From Arthrobacter sp. CAU 1506 (GTDB lineage Bacteria > Actinomycetota > Actinomycetes > Actinomycetales > Micrococcaceae): a stretch of 64,000 nt of DNA. Positions 24,794 to 33,793 of the stretch are shown piece after piece. Position numbers and translations under genes: made by a program. Each line of letters starts with the position of its first letter. Within the stretch, counting starts at the first letter, position 1. The notes beneath the pieces are model-generated. The model had not been told where the DNA came from, made no database searches, and saw only the letters and a list, made by a program, of their open reading frames with translations. The stretch is taken from the NCBI RefSeq assembly GCF_005047635.1, contig NZ_SUKC01000017.1, positions 1 through 64,000 on the forward strand. Reading direction: 5' to 3'.

Positions 24794-25450
24794 TCAGCCA
24801 CCGGGGTTCATGAAGCCGGATTCATAGGCCGCGATGACGGCTTGCGTTCGATCCCTGACGCGCAGCTTCGACAGGATCGAACCGATGTGGGTCTTGATGG
24901 TCTCGGTACCGAGGAACATGGTCTGCGCAATTTCCTGGTTGTTATATCCGCGGGCCAGATGACGCAGGACCTCGGCTTCCCGGCTGCTGAGTCCAGCAGC
25001 AGCAACACGGTCGGGGGCGTTGTTGCCATGGACTGCGGCCAACTCGCGAAGCTTGGCCGGGAAGACGATGGAATCGCCGACTGCCACGGCACGCACCGTG
25101 TGCAGGAGTTCTTCCGGCCGCGCCCGTTTGAGCAGGAAGCCGTCCGCGCCTGCTTTGAGCGCCTGGTAAACGTAGTCGTCGCTTTCGAAGGTGGTCAGGA
25201 TAAGGATCTTGGGCCGACTGCCGCCGAAGGCCACCATCTGCGCGGTCGCCTCGATGCCGTCCATCTGCGGCATTCGAACGTCCATCATGACCAGGTCCGG
25301 CTGCAGCCGCCGCACTTCCGGCCAGACGTTAGTTCCGTCGGAGGCTTCACCGACGACTTCGATGTCCTGATGCGCACCGAGAATGGCGGCCAGACCGGAG
25401 CGGACCAACGGTTCGTCGTCTACTAAGAGGATGCGGATCGGCTGGTTCAC
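24794..25450 (-). CDS. LuxR/NarL-type response regulator
   Basis: A protein of 218 residues. The receiver domain begins IRILLVDDEPLVRSG and contains the phosphoacceptor aspartate in LVMMDVRMPQMDG. The C-terminal LuxR helix-turn-helix reads LSSREAEVLRHLARGYNNQE. The GTG start at 25450 has GAAGGAG upstream and overlaps the stop of the kinase gene by four bases (GTGA). It is the output of the two-component system encoded with the adjacent kinase. Confidence 0.93.
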   Translation of the reverse strand: MNQPIRILLVDDEPLVRSGLAAILGAHQDIEVVGEASDGTNVWPEVRRLQPDLVMMDVRMPQMDGIEATAQMVAFGGSRPKILILTTFESDDYVYQALKAGADGFLLKRARPEELLHTVRAVAVGDSIVFPAKLRELAAVHGNNAPDRVAAAGLSSREAEVLRHLARGYNNQEIAQTMFLGTETIKTHIGSILSKLRVRDRTQAVIAAYESGFMNPGG

Positions 25451-26697
25451 CGGGCTGGCTCCTTCAAAGGGATTTCTGCGGACAAGATCCAACGGCCGCC
25501 GTTAAGTTGGGAGCGAGTGCTGCCGCCCGCCAGCCTGGCACGCTCCTGCATTCCCGCGAGGCCGCGGCCTCCGGCCCTCGAAGCGGTCTCTCCCGCTGGT
25601 TCGGCAACCGGATTCTCGAGTCGGACGCGCAGGAACCCGTTAATGGAATCAAGGTGCAGCAGTGCCTCCCTTGGCGCAGCGTACTTGAGCGCGTTGGTGA
25701 GTCCTTCTTGCAGGATTTTGAACGCGGGTTCCGACGCTCCTGCCGGTACATCCGCCAGCATCTGGCTGTCGAACCGGCGGACTACGTGCAGGCCCTGCTC
25801 TTCCATGCGGTCCAAATAACCGGGCAGCTGGCTAAGTCCCGCGGAGCTGTCTCGGTACTCTCCGGGAGACCGTAAAAGTCCGATCACTCGGTCGAGTTCG
25901 GCCAGTGCGCTGCGGCCAGTGTCGGCAACGGCGCGCATCGCCCGCACTGCGCCGTCGGGGTCACGTCCCAACAGGGCTTCCGCGGCAGTCGCCTGCAGCG
26001 TGGTCACCGTCAGGGCATGGCCCACCGAGTCGTGGAGTTCGCGGGCAAGCTCGTTCCGTTTGGCTTCCAGCCGCGCCTGTTCTTCTTCCAGCGCCTGATG
26101 TTCGGCAGCAGAGGGGCCGAGGAGAAGTGTTGCCCAGTGCGGCAACGCGATGCCGGTCAATATGGTGAAGATAATGACTCCGGTTCCCAGCCCCAATGAC
26201 CACAGCGCCGCCGTCGTGCCATCGGTGAACGGGACGATCGCGGCCGCCAGTTCGCTGGCGGAATCCGCGTTGCCGAGCATCGGCAGGATCAACACGGCCA
26301 CGATCAGCGGGGCCGCGAACGCGATGGCCACGAGGGTCAGGCCCCCGGCCATGAGATGGACAAGGTACCAAACCGCACCCCTGATCCGTCGCTGCCGAGT
26401 CGCGGGACCGGCCGGTTCAGCCAGTTTCACCCCGAGGAGTTCACCGACGGCGGTTCGTTCCAGCGCCCGGGTTGCGGAGAGCGCGGCGGGCACGGCGAGC
26501 AGGAGGACCAGCACGGTAAACGCGACGGCAGCGTTGGCCGCACTGACCGCGGCCAGTTGGGTGGCCCAGATGAAGACAACGATGTACGGGACAGCGAGCA
26601 GGGCGCCGATCATCATGAACACGAAGTGCCTGAAGATCCGCCCTGCCCGCTGTAAGGGGATTCGGCCCGTTTCCGTCATGGGCTCATTCTCGGCCAT
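25447..26697 (-). CDS. Sensor histidine kinase (HisKA_3 family)
   Basis: A protein of 416 residues with four to five membrane helices in two groups (residues 25-75 and 110-195). The phosphoacceptor H222 lies in ARELHDSVGHALTVTTLQ; the ATPase domain has EGLTNALKYA and GGRGLAGMQERARLAGG. No extracellular ligand domain is evident, so sensing probably occurs in the membrane. It follows a membrane protein gene by 13 bases and overlaps the response regulator gene. Confidence 0.92.
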   Translation of the reverse strand: MAENEPMTETGRIPLQRAGRIFRHFVFMMIGALLAVPYIVVFIWATQLAAVSAANAAVAFTVLVLLLAVPAALSATRALERTAVGELLGVKLAEPAGPATRQRRIRGAVWYLVHLMAGGLTLVAIAFAAPLIVAVLILPMLGNADSASELAAAIVPFTDGTTAALWSLGLGTGVIIFTILTGIALPHWATLLLGPSAAEHQALEEEQARLEAKRNELARELHDSVGHALTVTTLQATAAEALLGRDPDGAVRAMRAVADTGRSALAELDRVIGLLRSPGEYRDSSAGLSQLPGYLDRMEEQGLHVVRRFDSQMLADVPAGASEPAFKILQEGLTNALKYAAPREALLHLDSINGFLRVRLENPVAEPAGETASRAGGRGLAGMQERARLAGGSTRSQLNGGRWILSAEIPLKEPAR

Positions 26698-26710
26698 TGC
26701 CTGCTACACG

Positions 26711-27784
26711 TCATCCGCTGAGTCCGCACCGTGTGCAGGACCCGCGGTGTTTGAGGTAGTAGGCCAGTGTGGCGGCGCCGAGCAGCACACCCCACGGAAT
26801 CCACAGGAGCGTCGGTCCGATGGTCGCCCAGTTGGCCCAGTCGAATGGGATGCCGCCTGTACCGCGGATGGTCGACACACGAATCATCTCGGCCCCGGCG
26901 GGCACCGCGATGAGGGACACAAAGCCAGCCGGAATGACAGCCAACAGGACCGGCACCCTCCGGCCGCCCACGAAGGGGATCCAACGCGGAAACACCGAAC
27001 CCCAGCGCTGGATCAGGCCGAGCGTCAGCCCTACTCCCAGCAGCGCCATGATCGCCAGCCCCAGGCCGGCATACACCTGACCGGTGCTTTGCATGCGCTG
27101 AAGGAAGGCCGGCTCAATTCCGAGCGGCATGCCCGCCGCCCACGCAAGACGCGTGAGCGCATAGACACCAGGAATGACGGCTGCGGCGATGGTCACCGGC
27201 GTTCCCCACCGTCGAACAGCCCCGCCGGAGGAATGGCGACCGCATGCCACACACGCGCCCGAATTCCGGCGAACGGCCACGGCTGCGGTCAGGATCCACA
27301 GTGCGACGCCGAGAATGCACGCCAACTGATGTCCTACGATCGGCCACGGTAGATCGAGTGCTGTCTGTAAGATTCCGGGATCGGTGATGGACTTGACCGC
27401 GAGGAACGGCAGATACCCCAGAGTCGCCAAGATACTGCTGTCGACAACCGCCAGCAGCGCGATGCCAGCGTAGACGGACGCGAAGACGGTGGCTCCGGCC
27501 GCGGAGGCCCGGCCCGGAAGCAGCCGGTAATGGACGGCGAACCCCAGCAAGCATCCCGCCATCGCTAGGGACAGCAGGACGTAGCTGAGGACAGTGCCCA
27601 GCGGCCCATTCAATTCGTGGGACAGGGCTTCGGCGGGAACCAGGGGCAGGGAACCTTGCGTCAGCAGGAAGAAAACGGCGGCTAGCGAATAGCAGCCCGC
27701 CGCAACGGCCGTGATCAACGGCACCCGCTCGATGAACCGGTTCCGCGCCGCTGGAAGATGCTCTTGTATGTCTGAAGTAGTCAT
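26711..27784 (-). CDS. Polytopic membrane protein linked to a two-component system
   Basis: A protein of 357 residues with about nine membrane helices. It has two cysteine pairs: ACVACGRH in the middle and CTRCGLSG at the extreme C-terminus. I do not recognise the family. It lies 13 bases before the kinase, so the three genes form an operon and this protein may sense for, or be controlled by, the kinase-regulator pair. The start at 27784 lacks a strong ribosome-binding site; the frame reaches 27871. Confidence 0.75.
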   Translation of the reverse strand: MTTSDIQEHLPAARNRFIERVPLITAVAAGCYSLAAVFFLLTQGSLPLVPAEALSHELNGPLGTVLSYVLLSLAMAGCLLGFAVHYRLLPGRASAAGATVFASVYAGIALLAVVDSSILATLGYLPFLAVKSITDPGILQTALDLPWPIVGHQLACILGVALWILTAAVAVRRNSGACVACGRHSSGGAVRRWGTPVTIAAAVIPGVYALTRLAWAAGMPLGIEPAFLQRMQSTGQVYAGLGLAIMALLGVGLTLGLIQRWGSVFPRWIPFVGGRRVPVLLAVIPAGFVSLIAVPAGAEMIRVSTIRGTGGIPFDWANWATIGPTLLWIPWGVLLGAATLAYYLKHRGSCTRCGLSG

Positions 27785-27885
27785 GCTGCCAGTCTTCTCA
27801 CCGGCGGTCGCGCGCGGATCCCGCTGCCGGGCGAGCAGCATCCCCCGAATGAGGGATTGCGACTGCCGCATAGTAAAGTTGCCGG

Positions 27886-28269
27886 GTGATTCGCCGATAC
27901 TCTGCTCTGCTGATGCTCCCGCTCGTCGCCTTGGTTGCCACTGGCTGTGGACAGATCGAACAGGCAGCCTCCGACGCCGCCGACCAGGCCGCCAATGCGG
28001 CTTCCGAGGCCGTCAGCCAGGCCGCGTCCGACCTGGCCAACGCCGCTGTCGGCGAAGCCGTCAAGCAGGCATGCGCCCCGATTCGGGACGGCAACATCGG
28101 CGCGGAGGACAAGCAGCTGCTCGGCGGACTGGTCTCGGCTGCAGACGCCGCCGGCGTTCCCGACGAGATCACCGGCCCGATGTCACAGATCGCCGAATCC
28201 GGCGACCAGGTCCCGGCCGAAACCGTCGCCTCAATGCAAAAGGCGTGCGACGACTACAGCGCCGGTTAA
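27886..28269 (+). CDS. Small alanine-rich lipoprotein
   Basis: A protein of 127 residues with a signal peptide ending in LVALVATGCG; C21 is the likely lipidated cysteine. The mature part begins with an alanine-rich helix (ASDAADQAANAASEAVSQAA) suggestive of a coiled rod, followed by ACAPIRDGNIGAEDKQLLGG. The family is unknown to me. Start is a GTG; it is divergent from the membrane protein gene. Confidence 0.7.
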   Translation: MIRRYSALLMLPLVALVATGCGQIEQAASDAADQAANAASEAVSQAASDLANAAVGEAVKQACAPIRDGNIGAEDKQLLGGLVSAADAAGVPDEITGPMSQIAESGDQVPAETVASMQKACDDYSAG

Positions 28270-28348
28270 GTTCTACCCGCGCGCACCTATTCATCATGCG
28301 GATCGCTAAGGGCCTGACGGCCCCTCGTTGCCGGGCGACCCATCGCCC

Positions 28349-30181
28349 TTAGAACGGGGGAGCTGCCGGCTGCCCTGGCCACCCGCGGAATGGGCTGGAA
28401 CGTCCGGCCGGCCTGTCAGCTTCTGCGGCGGACTCCAAGCCAATATCAAGTTCTGCTTCCACCGCGAGCTCCGGTGGATCCGTATGTTCGACGGATGCTC
28501 CTCGAGCGCCCACGTCAGGGCCACCCAAATCTCCTACGGGTGGGTGCGCGGATTGCCCGGAGTGAATGCTCAACAGGGCCGGCTCGGAAAGTCGTTCTGG
28601 CAGTTGGGCATCCTTGAGCCAGACGTGATTGCGTAGTGGTTTCCGCTCCGGATCCATGTCGGGCGGCGGGAAGAACCATGCGACGCCGTCAATGACCTCG
28701 ATCCGCCAGTCTCCTTCGTGGATGAGGTGGTGGTGGTGACTGCACAGCAGGACGCCGTTGTCGGTGGATGTTGGGCCGCCCCTTTCAAACCACTGGATGT
28801 GGTGCACCTCCGTCCAAGGCGATGGTGCAGTGCAGCCGGGGAAGGCACAGCCGCCATCCCTGGCGATGATGGCCAGCCGCATGTACCTCGGAAACAGCCG
28901 CTGCGACTGGCCGACGTCCAGGATCACGCCCATGCCGGCGAGGACCACCGGGATGATGTCCGCATCGCAGGCCATCCGGCGGATGGTCTTGGCACTGATC
29001 GGTCCGGAGAAAGTGCTGGCTCCCGGGCGGCCGAGGTCGGAGGCCAGGTCCTTGTAGTCAATGGTGGCCAGCAACTGGGGACGGCGTCCGCCGGCTGCCG
29101 GCAACAGATCCGTGGTCAGCGCGACCTTGCAGGCACCGACAAGCCCGTCGAGTTGCTTCTGCTGCCGGGTGCGCCCGTCTGTCGGCACCGAATCGGCTGA
29201 AGCATCAGGACCCGTATCGTGACCGTGACCCTGGTCTACCGTGCCGCACGTGTCGGTGGGGCCGCCCGTCGGGTCGGAGCCCTCGGCTGCAGGGGCGGCT
29301 TGGGTGTTGTCGACCCTGTTTCTCGTGTCTGCAACGTTGACCGCGTCGGCGACGTCGTATCCTACGGTCCCGGCCGTGGCGGTGCCTTCCCGCAATCTGG
29401 GATTGGTGGCCGTGTTGTAGACCGTGGCCAGGACCTCGTTCTGCTCATCGGTGGCGTTGATCTCGTAGCAGTGGAGGCCGTTGCGCCGGCCCCGGTAAAA
29501 CAAGCCCTGTCGTGATTTCAGGTCGGCCGGACGGGGATCGGCGCCGCCGGGGTTGAGTCCGCCCTCCCACTGCCGAATCAGGAGCCGCAGCGAGTCGACG
29601 TCGTAATCGGAGGCATGTTTGACCAGTGCCTCTTCCATCTTGCAGAGCTGCTCTGGGTCGGCGGTGCTACGCAGGCCATCGATGGCCTTGCGAATCAAGC
29701 TGGCGGCTTGGCCGGAAACCATCCCCTCGTCCAACGCGCTGGCGAGCACTGGCAACCGCGGCGGCGGAACAGGCGTGCCCTCCGGCGCTGGCTTGGCTTC
29801 GGTGGCCTCTGCAAGTTGGAACCGACGCGCCGCTTCCTGCCGGGCAATGCCCAGCTTCGCCCGGAGGTAGTCCTCGTTTGTCTTATACGCGCCGTGCCTT
29901 CGACGATTCGGTTCGTCGGGGTCGTGTGGCGTGTCCGTTTCTCCGACGGCAGCGATGTTCTGCGCTTTGATGATGCGGGCCAGGATGAGCTGGGTTTGCG
30001 AAATGGTATTGGCCAGCTCTTCAACCTGCTCTGCCGTCCGGGCTACGGACTTTGTGCTGCGCGTCAGCCCGCCGTTCCGAAGCCGGCCGTTCAACCCAGT
30101 GATTTCGGCGCGCAACCGGTCCAGCAGAGCGGACTCATCCTGCTCTGCTCCCGGAGCCACAGCCAGCGCCTCGATCGCCAT
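28349..30181 (-). CDS. DUF222 protein with HNH endonuclease domain (13E12 type)
   Basis: A protein of 610 residues. The N-terminal half is DUF222 (about 30-330), with low-complexity segments. The C-terminal HNH domain reads CAFPGCTAPSPWTEVHHIQW then VLLCSHHHHLIHEGDW, the zinc-supported nuclease motif. Such proteins are repeated many times in actinobacterial genomes and often recombine. Their function is not established; a mobile or defensive role is sometimes suggested. Confidence 0.92.
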   Translation of the reverse strand: MAIEALAVAPGAEQDESALLDRLRAEITGLNGRLRNGGLTRSTKSVARTAEQVEELANTISQTQLILARIIKAQNIAAVGETDTPHDPDEPNRRRHGAYKTNEDYLRAKLGIARQEAARRFQLAEATEAKPAPEGTPVPPPRLPVLASALDEGMVSGQAASLIRKAIDGLRSTADPEQLCKMEEALVKHASDYDVDSLRLLIRQWEGGLNPGGADPRPADLKSRQGLFYRGRRNGLHCYEINATDEQNEVLATVYNTATNPRLREGTATAGTVGYDVADAVNVADTRNRVDNTQAAPAAEGSDPTGGPTDTCGTVDQGHGHDTGPDASADSVPTDGRTRQQKQLDGLVGACKVALTTDLLPAAGGRRPQLLATIDYKDLASDLGRPGASTFSGPISAKTIRRMACDADIIPVVLAGMGVILDVGQSQRLFPRYMRLAIIARDGGCAFPGCTAPSPWTEVHHIQWFERGGPTSTDNGVLLCSHHHHLIHEGDWRIEVIDGVAWFFPPPDMDPERKPLRNHVWLKDAQLPERLSEPALLSIHSGQSAHPPVGDLGGPDVGARGASVEHTDPPELAVEAELDIGLESAAEADRPAGRSSPFRGWPGQPAAPPF

Positions 30182-30481
30182 AGATCCAGCCTATTAAGCG
30201 CGCATATGGGCGGACAGAACCAAGCACTCACGAGTGGATAAGGTGGCCGCTATAGGTACCTGTGGAGGTGAAGTGCCCGCGATGGGAACCTGTGTAGTGC
30301 TCGTGTGCCGGCGGCCGATGCCCGGGACGGGTGCCTGAAAACGTGGGGGCACCGTTGGCTGCGCCGCCCACAACAATGTAGGTGAGCGACCGCCGCATCA
30401 GCTGTGGCGGGCGGAGCCCAAGCAGTCCTGGTGCGTGGCGGGCTCACTCGACCATTATCAGTGCGCCGCGGCGCACTTTAG
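30182..30481. other. 300-bp gap with one palindrome
   Basis: No gene is supported here. The only structure is AGTGCGCCGCGGCGCACT at 30460-30477, a perfect 18-bp palindrome four bases beyond the stop of the MFS gene. It may form the hairpin of a terminator. Confidence 0.5.
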
Positions 30482-32017
30482 TTAGGCTTCGTGCGCCACC
30501 GGCGCATGTTTCTGGGCGACCTCGGCGGTTTCGTCTTCCACCGGTTTGCGGACGAAGAACGAGGCTGCCACGGCCACCACGGAGATGATGGCTCCGGCCA
30601 GGAAGGCAGCCCGCACCCCTCCGGCCACCGCGGTCGACGAGTCGGCGCCGCCAGCGGTCAGCGCAGCTGTCTGCATGGACATCACGGTGACGAACATGGC
30701 GGTGCCCGCGGCGCCGGCCACCTGCTGCACGGTGCCGATGATCGCGCTTCCGTGCGAGTACAGCGGCCGCTGCACCGAACCCAGGCCGGCTGTGAACAGC
30801 GGCGTGAACAGCAGGGCCAGGCCCAGGCTGAGTACGATGTGCGCGCCCAGCAAAGTCAGCGGGGCGGTGTTCTCGGTGACCGTGGACAAGTACCACAGCA
30901 CGGCGCTGACCAGGACCGTTCCCGGCACCAACAGCACGGTCGGTCCGAACTTGTCGTACAGCCGGCCCACAGCCGGTGCCAGCAAGCCCATCAGCAGACC
31001 GCCCGGCAGCAGCATCAGGCCGATCTGCAGCGGTTCCAGACCCAAAACCTGCTGCATATATATAGGGAGCAAAATGATGGTGCCGAACAGGGCTGCCATG
31101 CTCACTGCCATCAGCCCCACGGACATGGAGAAGTTGACCGCGCGGAAGGGCCGCAGATCCAGCAGCGCCTTGTCCGAGCGCTGCAGCCGCAGCTGGCGCA
31201 GCAGGAACACCAGCAGCGCCACCCCGCCAGCCGCAAACGCGATCCACATCGCGGCACCCGAGGTGGGCCCCGCCGTCGTTGTTCCGTGTCCGGAACCCAC
31301 CTGGCTGAGGCCGTAAATCAGCCCGCCGAAGCCGATCGCGGAAAGCACCACCGACGGCACATCCAGCGGCACCTGGCGGGGTTCGCTGACGTTTTGGATC
31401 CGCCGGTTGCCGACCAACAGCATGGCCAGCGCGATCGGCAGTACCAGCCAGAACATCCAGCGCCAGGACAGCGCGTTGAGGATGATGCCGGAGATGGTCG
31501 GGCCGATCGCCGGCGCCACCGAAATGACAATCGAGACGTTGCCCATGGTCTTGCCGCGGTCCTCCGCCGGCACCAGGTTCATCAGGGTGGTCATCAGCAG
31601 CGGCATCATGATCGCCGTGCCCGACGCCTGCACCACGCGCGCCACCAGCAGCACTTCGAACCCCGGGGCCACCCCCGCCAGCAAGGTGCCCGCAGAGAAT
31701 AGCGTCATGGCGGCGGTGAATACCTGGCGTGTAGTGAAACGCTGCAAAAGGAAGCCGGTCACCGGGATGACCACCGCCATGGTCAGCATGAACGCGGTGG
31801 TCAGCCATTGGGCCGCGCGGGCGCTGATGTCCAGGTCTTCCATCAGTTCGGTCAGGGCCACGGACATGATGGTCTCGTTCAGGATCACCACAAACGCGGA
31901 AACCAGCAGGATGCCGATCACCCGGCGGTTGCGGCGCGACTCGTCAGCCGTCAAACCACCGCCCGGGACCTGTCCGGGCTGCGCCGAGGCACTATTCGTC
32001 AACGGTTCATTGCTCAC
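30482..32017 (-). CDS. MFS multidrug exporter, DHA2 (14-helix) family
   Basis: A protein of 511 residues with fourteen predicted membrane helices. LTTAFMLTMAVVIPVTGFLL and GTLLAGVAPGFEVLLVARVV are typical of motif A/B regions in EmrB/QacA-like drug-proton antiporters. Substrate is unknown. The expected TetR or MarR regulator is not adjacent. Confidence 0.92.
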   Translation of the reverse strand: MSNEPLTNSASAQPGQVPGGGLTADESRRNRRVIGILLVSAFVVILNETIMSVALTELMEDLDISARAAQWLTTAFMLTMAVVIPVTGFLLQRFTTRQVFTAAMTLFSAGTLLAGVAPGFEVLLVARVVQASGTAIMMPLLMTTLMNLVPAEDRGKTMGNVSIVISVAPAIGPTISGIILNALSWRWMFWLVLPIALAMLLVGNRRIQNVSEPRQVPLDVPSVVLSAIGFGGLIYGLSQVGSGHGTTTAGPTSGAAMWIAFAAGGVALLVFLLRQLRLQRSDKALLDLRPFRAVNFSMSVGLMAVSMAALFGTIILLPIYMQQVLGLEPLQIGLMLLPGGLLMGLLAPAVGRLYDKFGPTVLLVPGTVLVSAVLWYLSTVTENTAPLTLLGAHIVLSLGLALLFTPLFTAGLGSVQRPLYSHGSAIIGTVQQVAGAAGTAMFVTVMSMQTAALTAGGADSSTAVAGGVRAAFLAGAIISVVAVAASFFVRKPVEDETAEVAQKHAPVAHEA

Positions 32018-32200
32018 AGGAGAATCCTCGGGTGGAGTGCGTGCTGTTGTGGTCGGCCGTTAGGGGCCCAAGAACGCCGGCGAAAACGGCGGAATAGTAG
32101 TCTAACCCTCGGTCATGGTCGCCTATTCCCGCTCGGCCCCAAGCGCCTGCCCGCCCACGACGCCGGTGCTCGCCGCCGCGGGAATGTCGCTGCGGAGCGA

Positions 32201-32250
32201 CCTCTTTAAAGAGGAGAGGCCCCGCCGGCGCAAGGCCGACGGGGCTCCCT
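32201..32250 (-). terminator. Hairpins downstream of the NlpC/P60 gene
   Basis: CCTCTTTAAAGAGG (32201-32214) is a perfect palindrome. Immediately beside it GGCCCCGCCGGC and GCCGACGGGGCT form a second stem. They lie about 60 bases after the stop of the hydrolase gene on the reverse strand. The 287-bp gap has no gene. Confidence 0.6.
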
Positions 32251-32304
32251 GTGATCCTGGGCCGGTCGTTGGGGGAATGATCCGTCCCAGGAGTCTGTGG
32301 TGAG

Positions 32305-33198
32305 CTACATGGTGTAGTAGCCGGAGACCGGCATGGCGCTCACGTCGTGAACCAGGGTGCCCTGGCTCGGGTTCAGCGCGCTGATCATCTTGCCGCCGCC
32401 CAGGTAGATGCCGATGTGGGCGCCACCGTTCTGTACAACCAGGTCGCCCGGCTGCGGGTTGCTGGTCGGGGTCAGGGCGCTGCCCTGGGTCTGGCTGGTG
32501 CGGGGCAGGTCAACGCCCACCTGGGAGTAAACCCACTGGGTGAAGCCGGAGCAGTCCCAGCCGGAGGTGGAGGTGCCGCCCCAGACGTAGGGGGTGCCCA
32601 CGCCCTGCATGGCGATGTCCACGATGCTCTGGTTGCCGCCGGTGGAGGCAGGCTTGATGTCGTTGCTGGCTAGCGAGACCGTGGCGGTGTCCGCCGGGGC
32701 AGCCTGGGTGGCCGCGGTGGCAACGCTGGCGGCCTCGGCAGCCTGGCCGCCGCCGGACTGGGTGCCCTGGCCGGAACCGGTCAGCGCGATCTGGTCGCCC
32801 GGGTAGATGATGGTGTAAGCGTCCAGGCCGTTGGCGGCCAGTACGTCCTGCACGTTCTTTCCGTACTGGGCGGCGATCGTGCCTACGGTGTCGCCGGAAA
32901 CCACGGTGTGGGTGGCAGCGTCGGAAGCAGCTTCGGTGGTGGCAGCGGGTGCCGCCTCGTAGCTGGCCGGGGCGGCAGTGTCAGCCACATCGGCCGAACC
33001 GTAGGTCGGAACGGTAACGTCCGCGGCGGCGTTAGCCGGCAGGCCGACGCCCAGCATCAGACCGCCGGCAGCCGTAACGACGGCGGCGCTGCGGCCGACG
33101 GTGCCGGCGTGGGATGAAACAGCGTTGGACAGGCCGGCCACGGTGGTGTTGCGGACCGGGGTGGCACGGTGGCGTGCACGGTTGTTTTTGAGCAGCAA
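32305..33198 (-). CDS. Secreted LysM-NlpC/P60 peptidoglycan hydrolase
   Basis: A protein of 297 residues. The N-terminus is a signal peptide ending near LPANAAA. A LysM domain (about 97-139, HTVVSGDTVGTIAAQYGKN) binds peptidoglycan, and the NlpC/P60 domain (about 190-297) has catalytic C216 in GWDCSGFTQWVY, H261 in GGAHIGIYLGGG and a later histidine (H284). It cuts peptide stems of the cell wall. I chose a TTG start at 33198, because GGGAGAGG lies seven bases upstream and it follows the riboswitch directly. The frame runs much further upstream through the riboswitch, which must be untranslated. Confidence 0.9.
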   Translation of the reverse strand: MLLKNNRARHRATPVRNTTVAGLSNAVSSHAGTVGRSAAVVTAAGGLMLGVGLPANAAADVTVPTYGSADVADTAAPASYEAAPAATTEAASDAATHTVVSGDTVGTIAAQYGKNVQDVLAANGLDAYTIIYPGDQIALTGSGQGTQSGGGQAAEAASVATAATQAAPADTATVSLASNDIKPASTGGNQSIVDIAMQGVGTPYVWGGTSTSGWDCSGFTQWVYSQVGVDLPRTSQTQGSALTPTSNPQPGDLVVQNGGAHIGIYLGGGKMISALNPSQGTLVHDVSAMPVSGYYTM

Positions 33199-33213
33199 GA
33201 AGTAACCTCTCCC

Positions 33214-33372
33214 AATGCTTACGAGGTGAGCTGTCGGATTCGGATGGGAGTCACCCGGTCGTGCGGCAGTGCGGCAGGCACCAACCACGCGACTTAACCC
33301 CAAGGGCCCCAAGAGGGGCCCGGAAAGTGGGTCCCCCGCCTCTGCCAGATGTCTAGCGAACAAACTCGGGAA
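33214..33372 (-). promoter_or_regulatory. Cyclic di-AMP riboswitch (ydaO/yuaA class)
   Basis: Read on the reverse strand, the leader contains CAGAGGCGGGGGACCCA, then TTGGGGTTAAGTCGCG, and near the 3' end CCGAATCCGACAGCTCACC followed by CGTAAGC. These are the conserved segments of the ydaO-type c-di-AMP riboswitch, in the right order and spacing. Such riboswitches commonly precede cell-wall hydrolase genes in actinobacteria and turn them off when c-di-AMP is high. The ribosome-binding site (33206-33213) abuts the 3' end of the aptamer, so control may be at translation initiation. Upstream, CGTTACGTAACG at 33435-33446 is a perfect 12-bp palindrome that may be an operator. Confidence 0.92.
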
Positions 33373-33793
33373 GGTTGGCAGAGCTCAGCAAGACCTTCCG
33401 AGGACGCGGCGGATGATCGCCGACGTGATGAATACGTTACGTAACGGTTCGATAACTGTCCAAGCCCTGAGATTTTCCTGTGGATAACCTGAAAGCCGGA
33501 TGGATCGCACTTCCCGTCGGCCGTTTTGCGCCGAATTTTCACCGGCCGTGTGCTACATGGGGTGGAACAGACCGGCACCGTCCCCGCCAGTTTAGGGCCT
33601 AATTTAGGGCCGGCCGAGTGAACATCATCACCAAATACGGCCCTTCGCAACGTCTCCACAGGGCGCAAGGACTGCCATTGTGGGACCCAGACGGCGGGAG
33701 TAGGCTCCGGATTAACCGGGCCGCGGGAACGGCCGGCGCTTCGGCTCGCAGCCGGCGGCGTGGCCCAGCCACTTCGGAGAGGAATGAAGCGCC

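Noticed and set aside
33199-33363. N-terminal extension of the NlpC/P60 protein
   Set aside because: The region is the c-di-AMP riboswitch, and the TTG at 33198 has a good ribosome-binding site.
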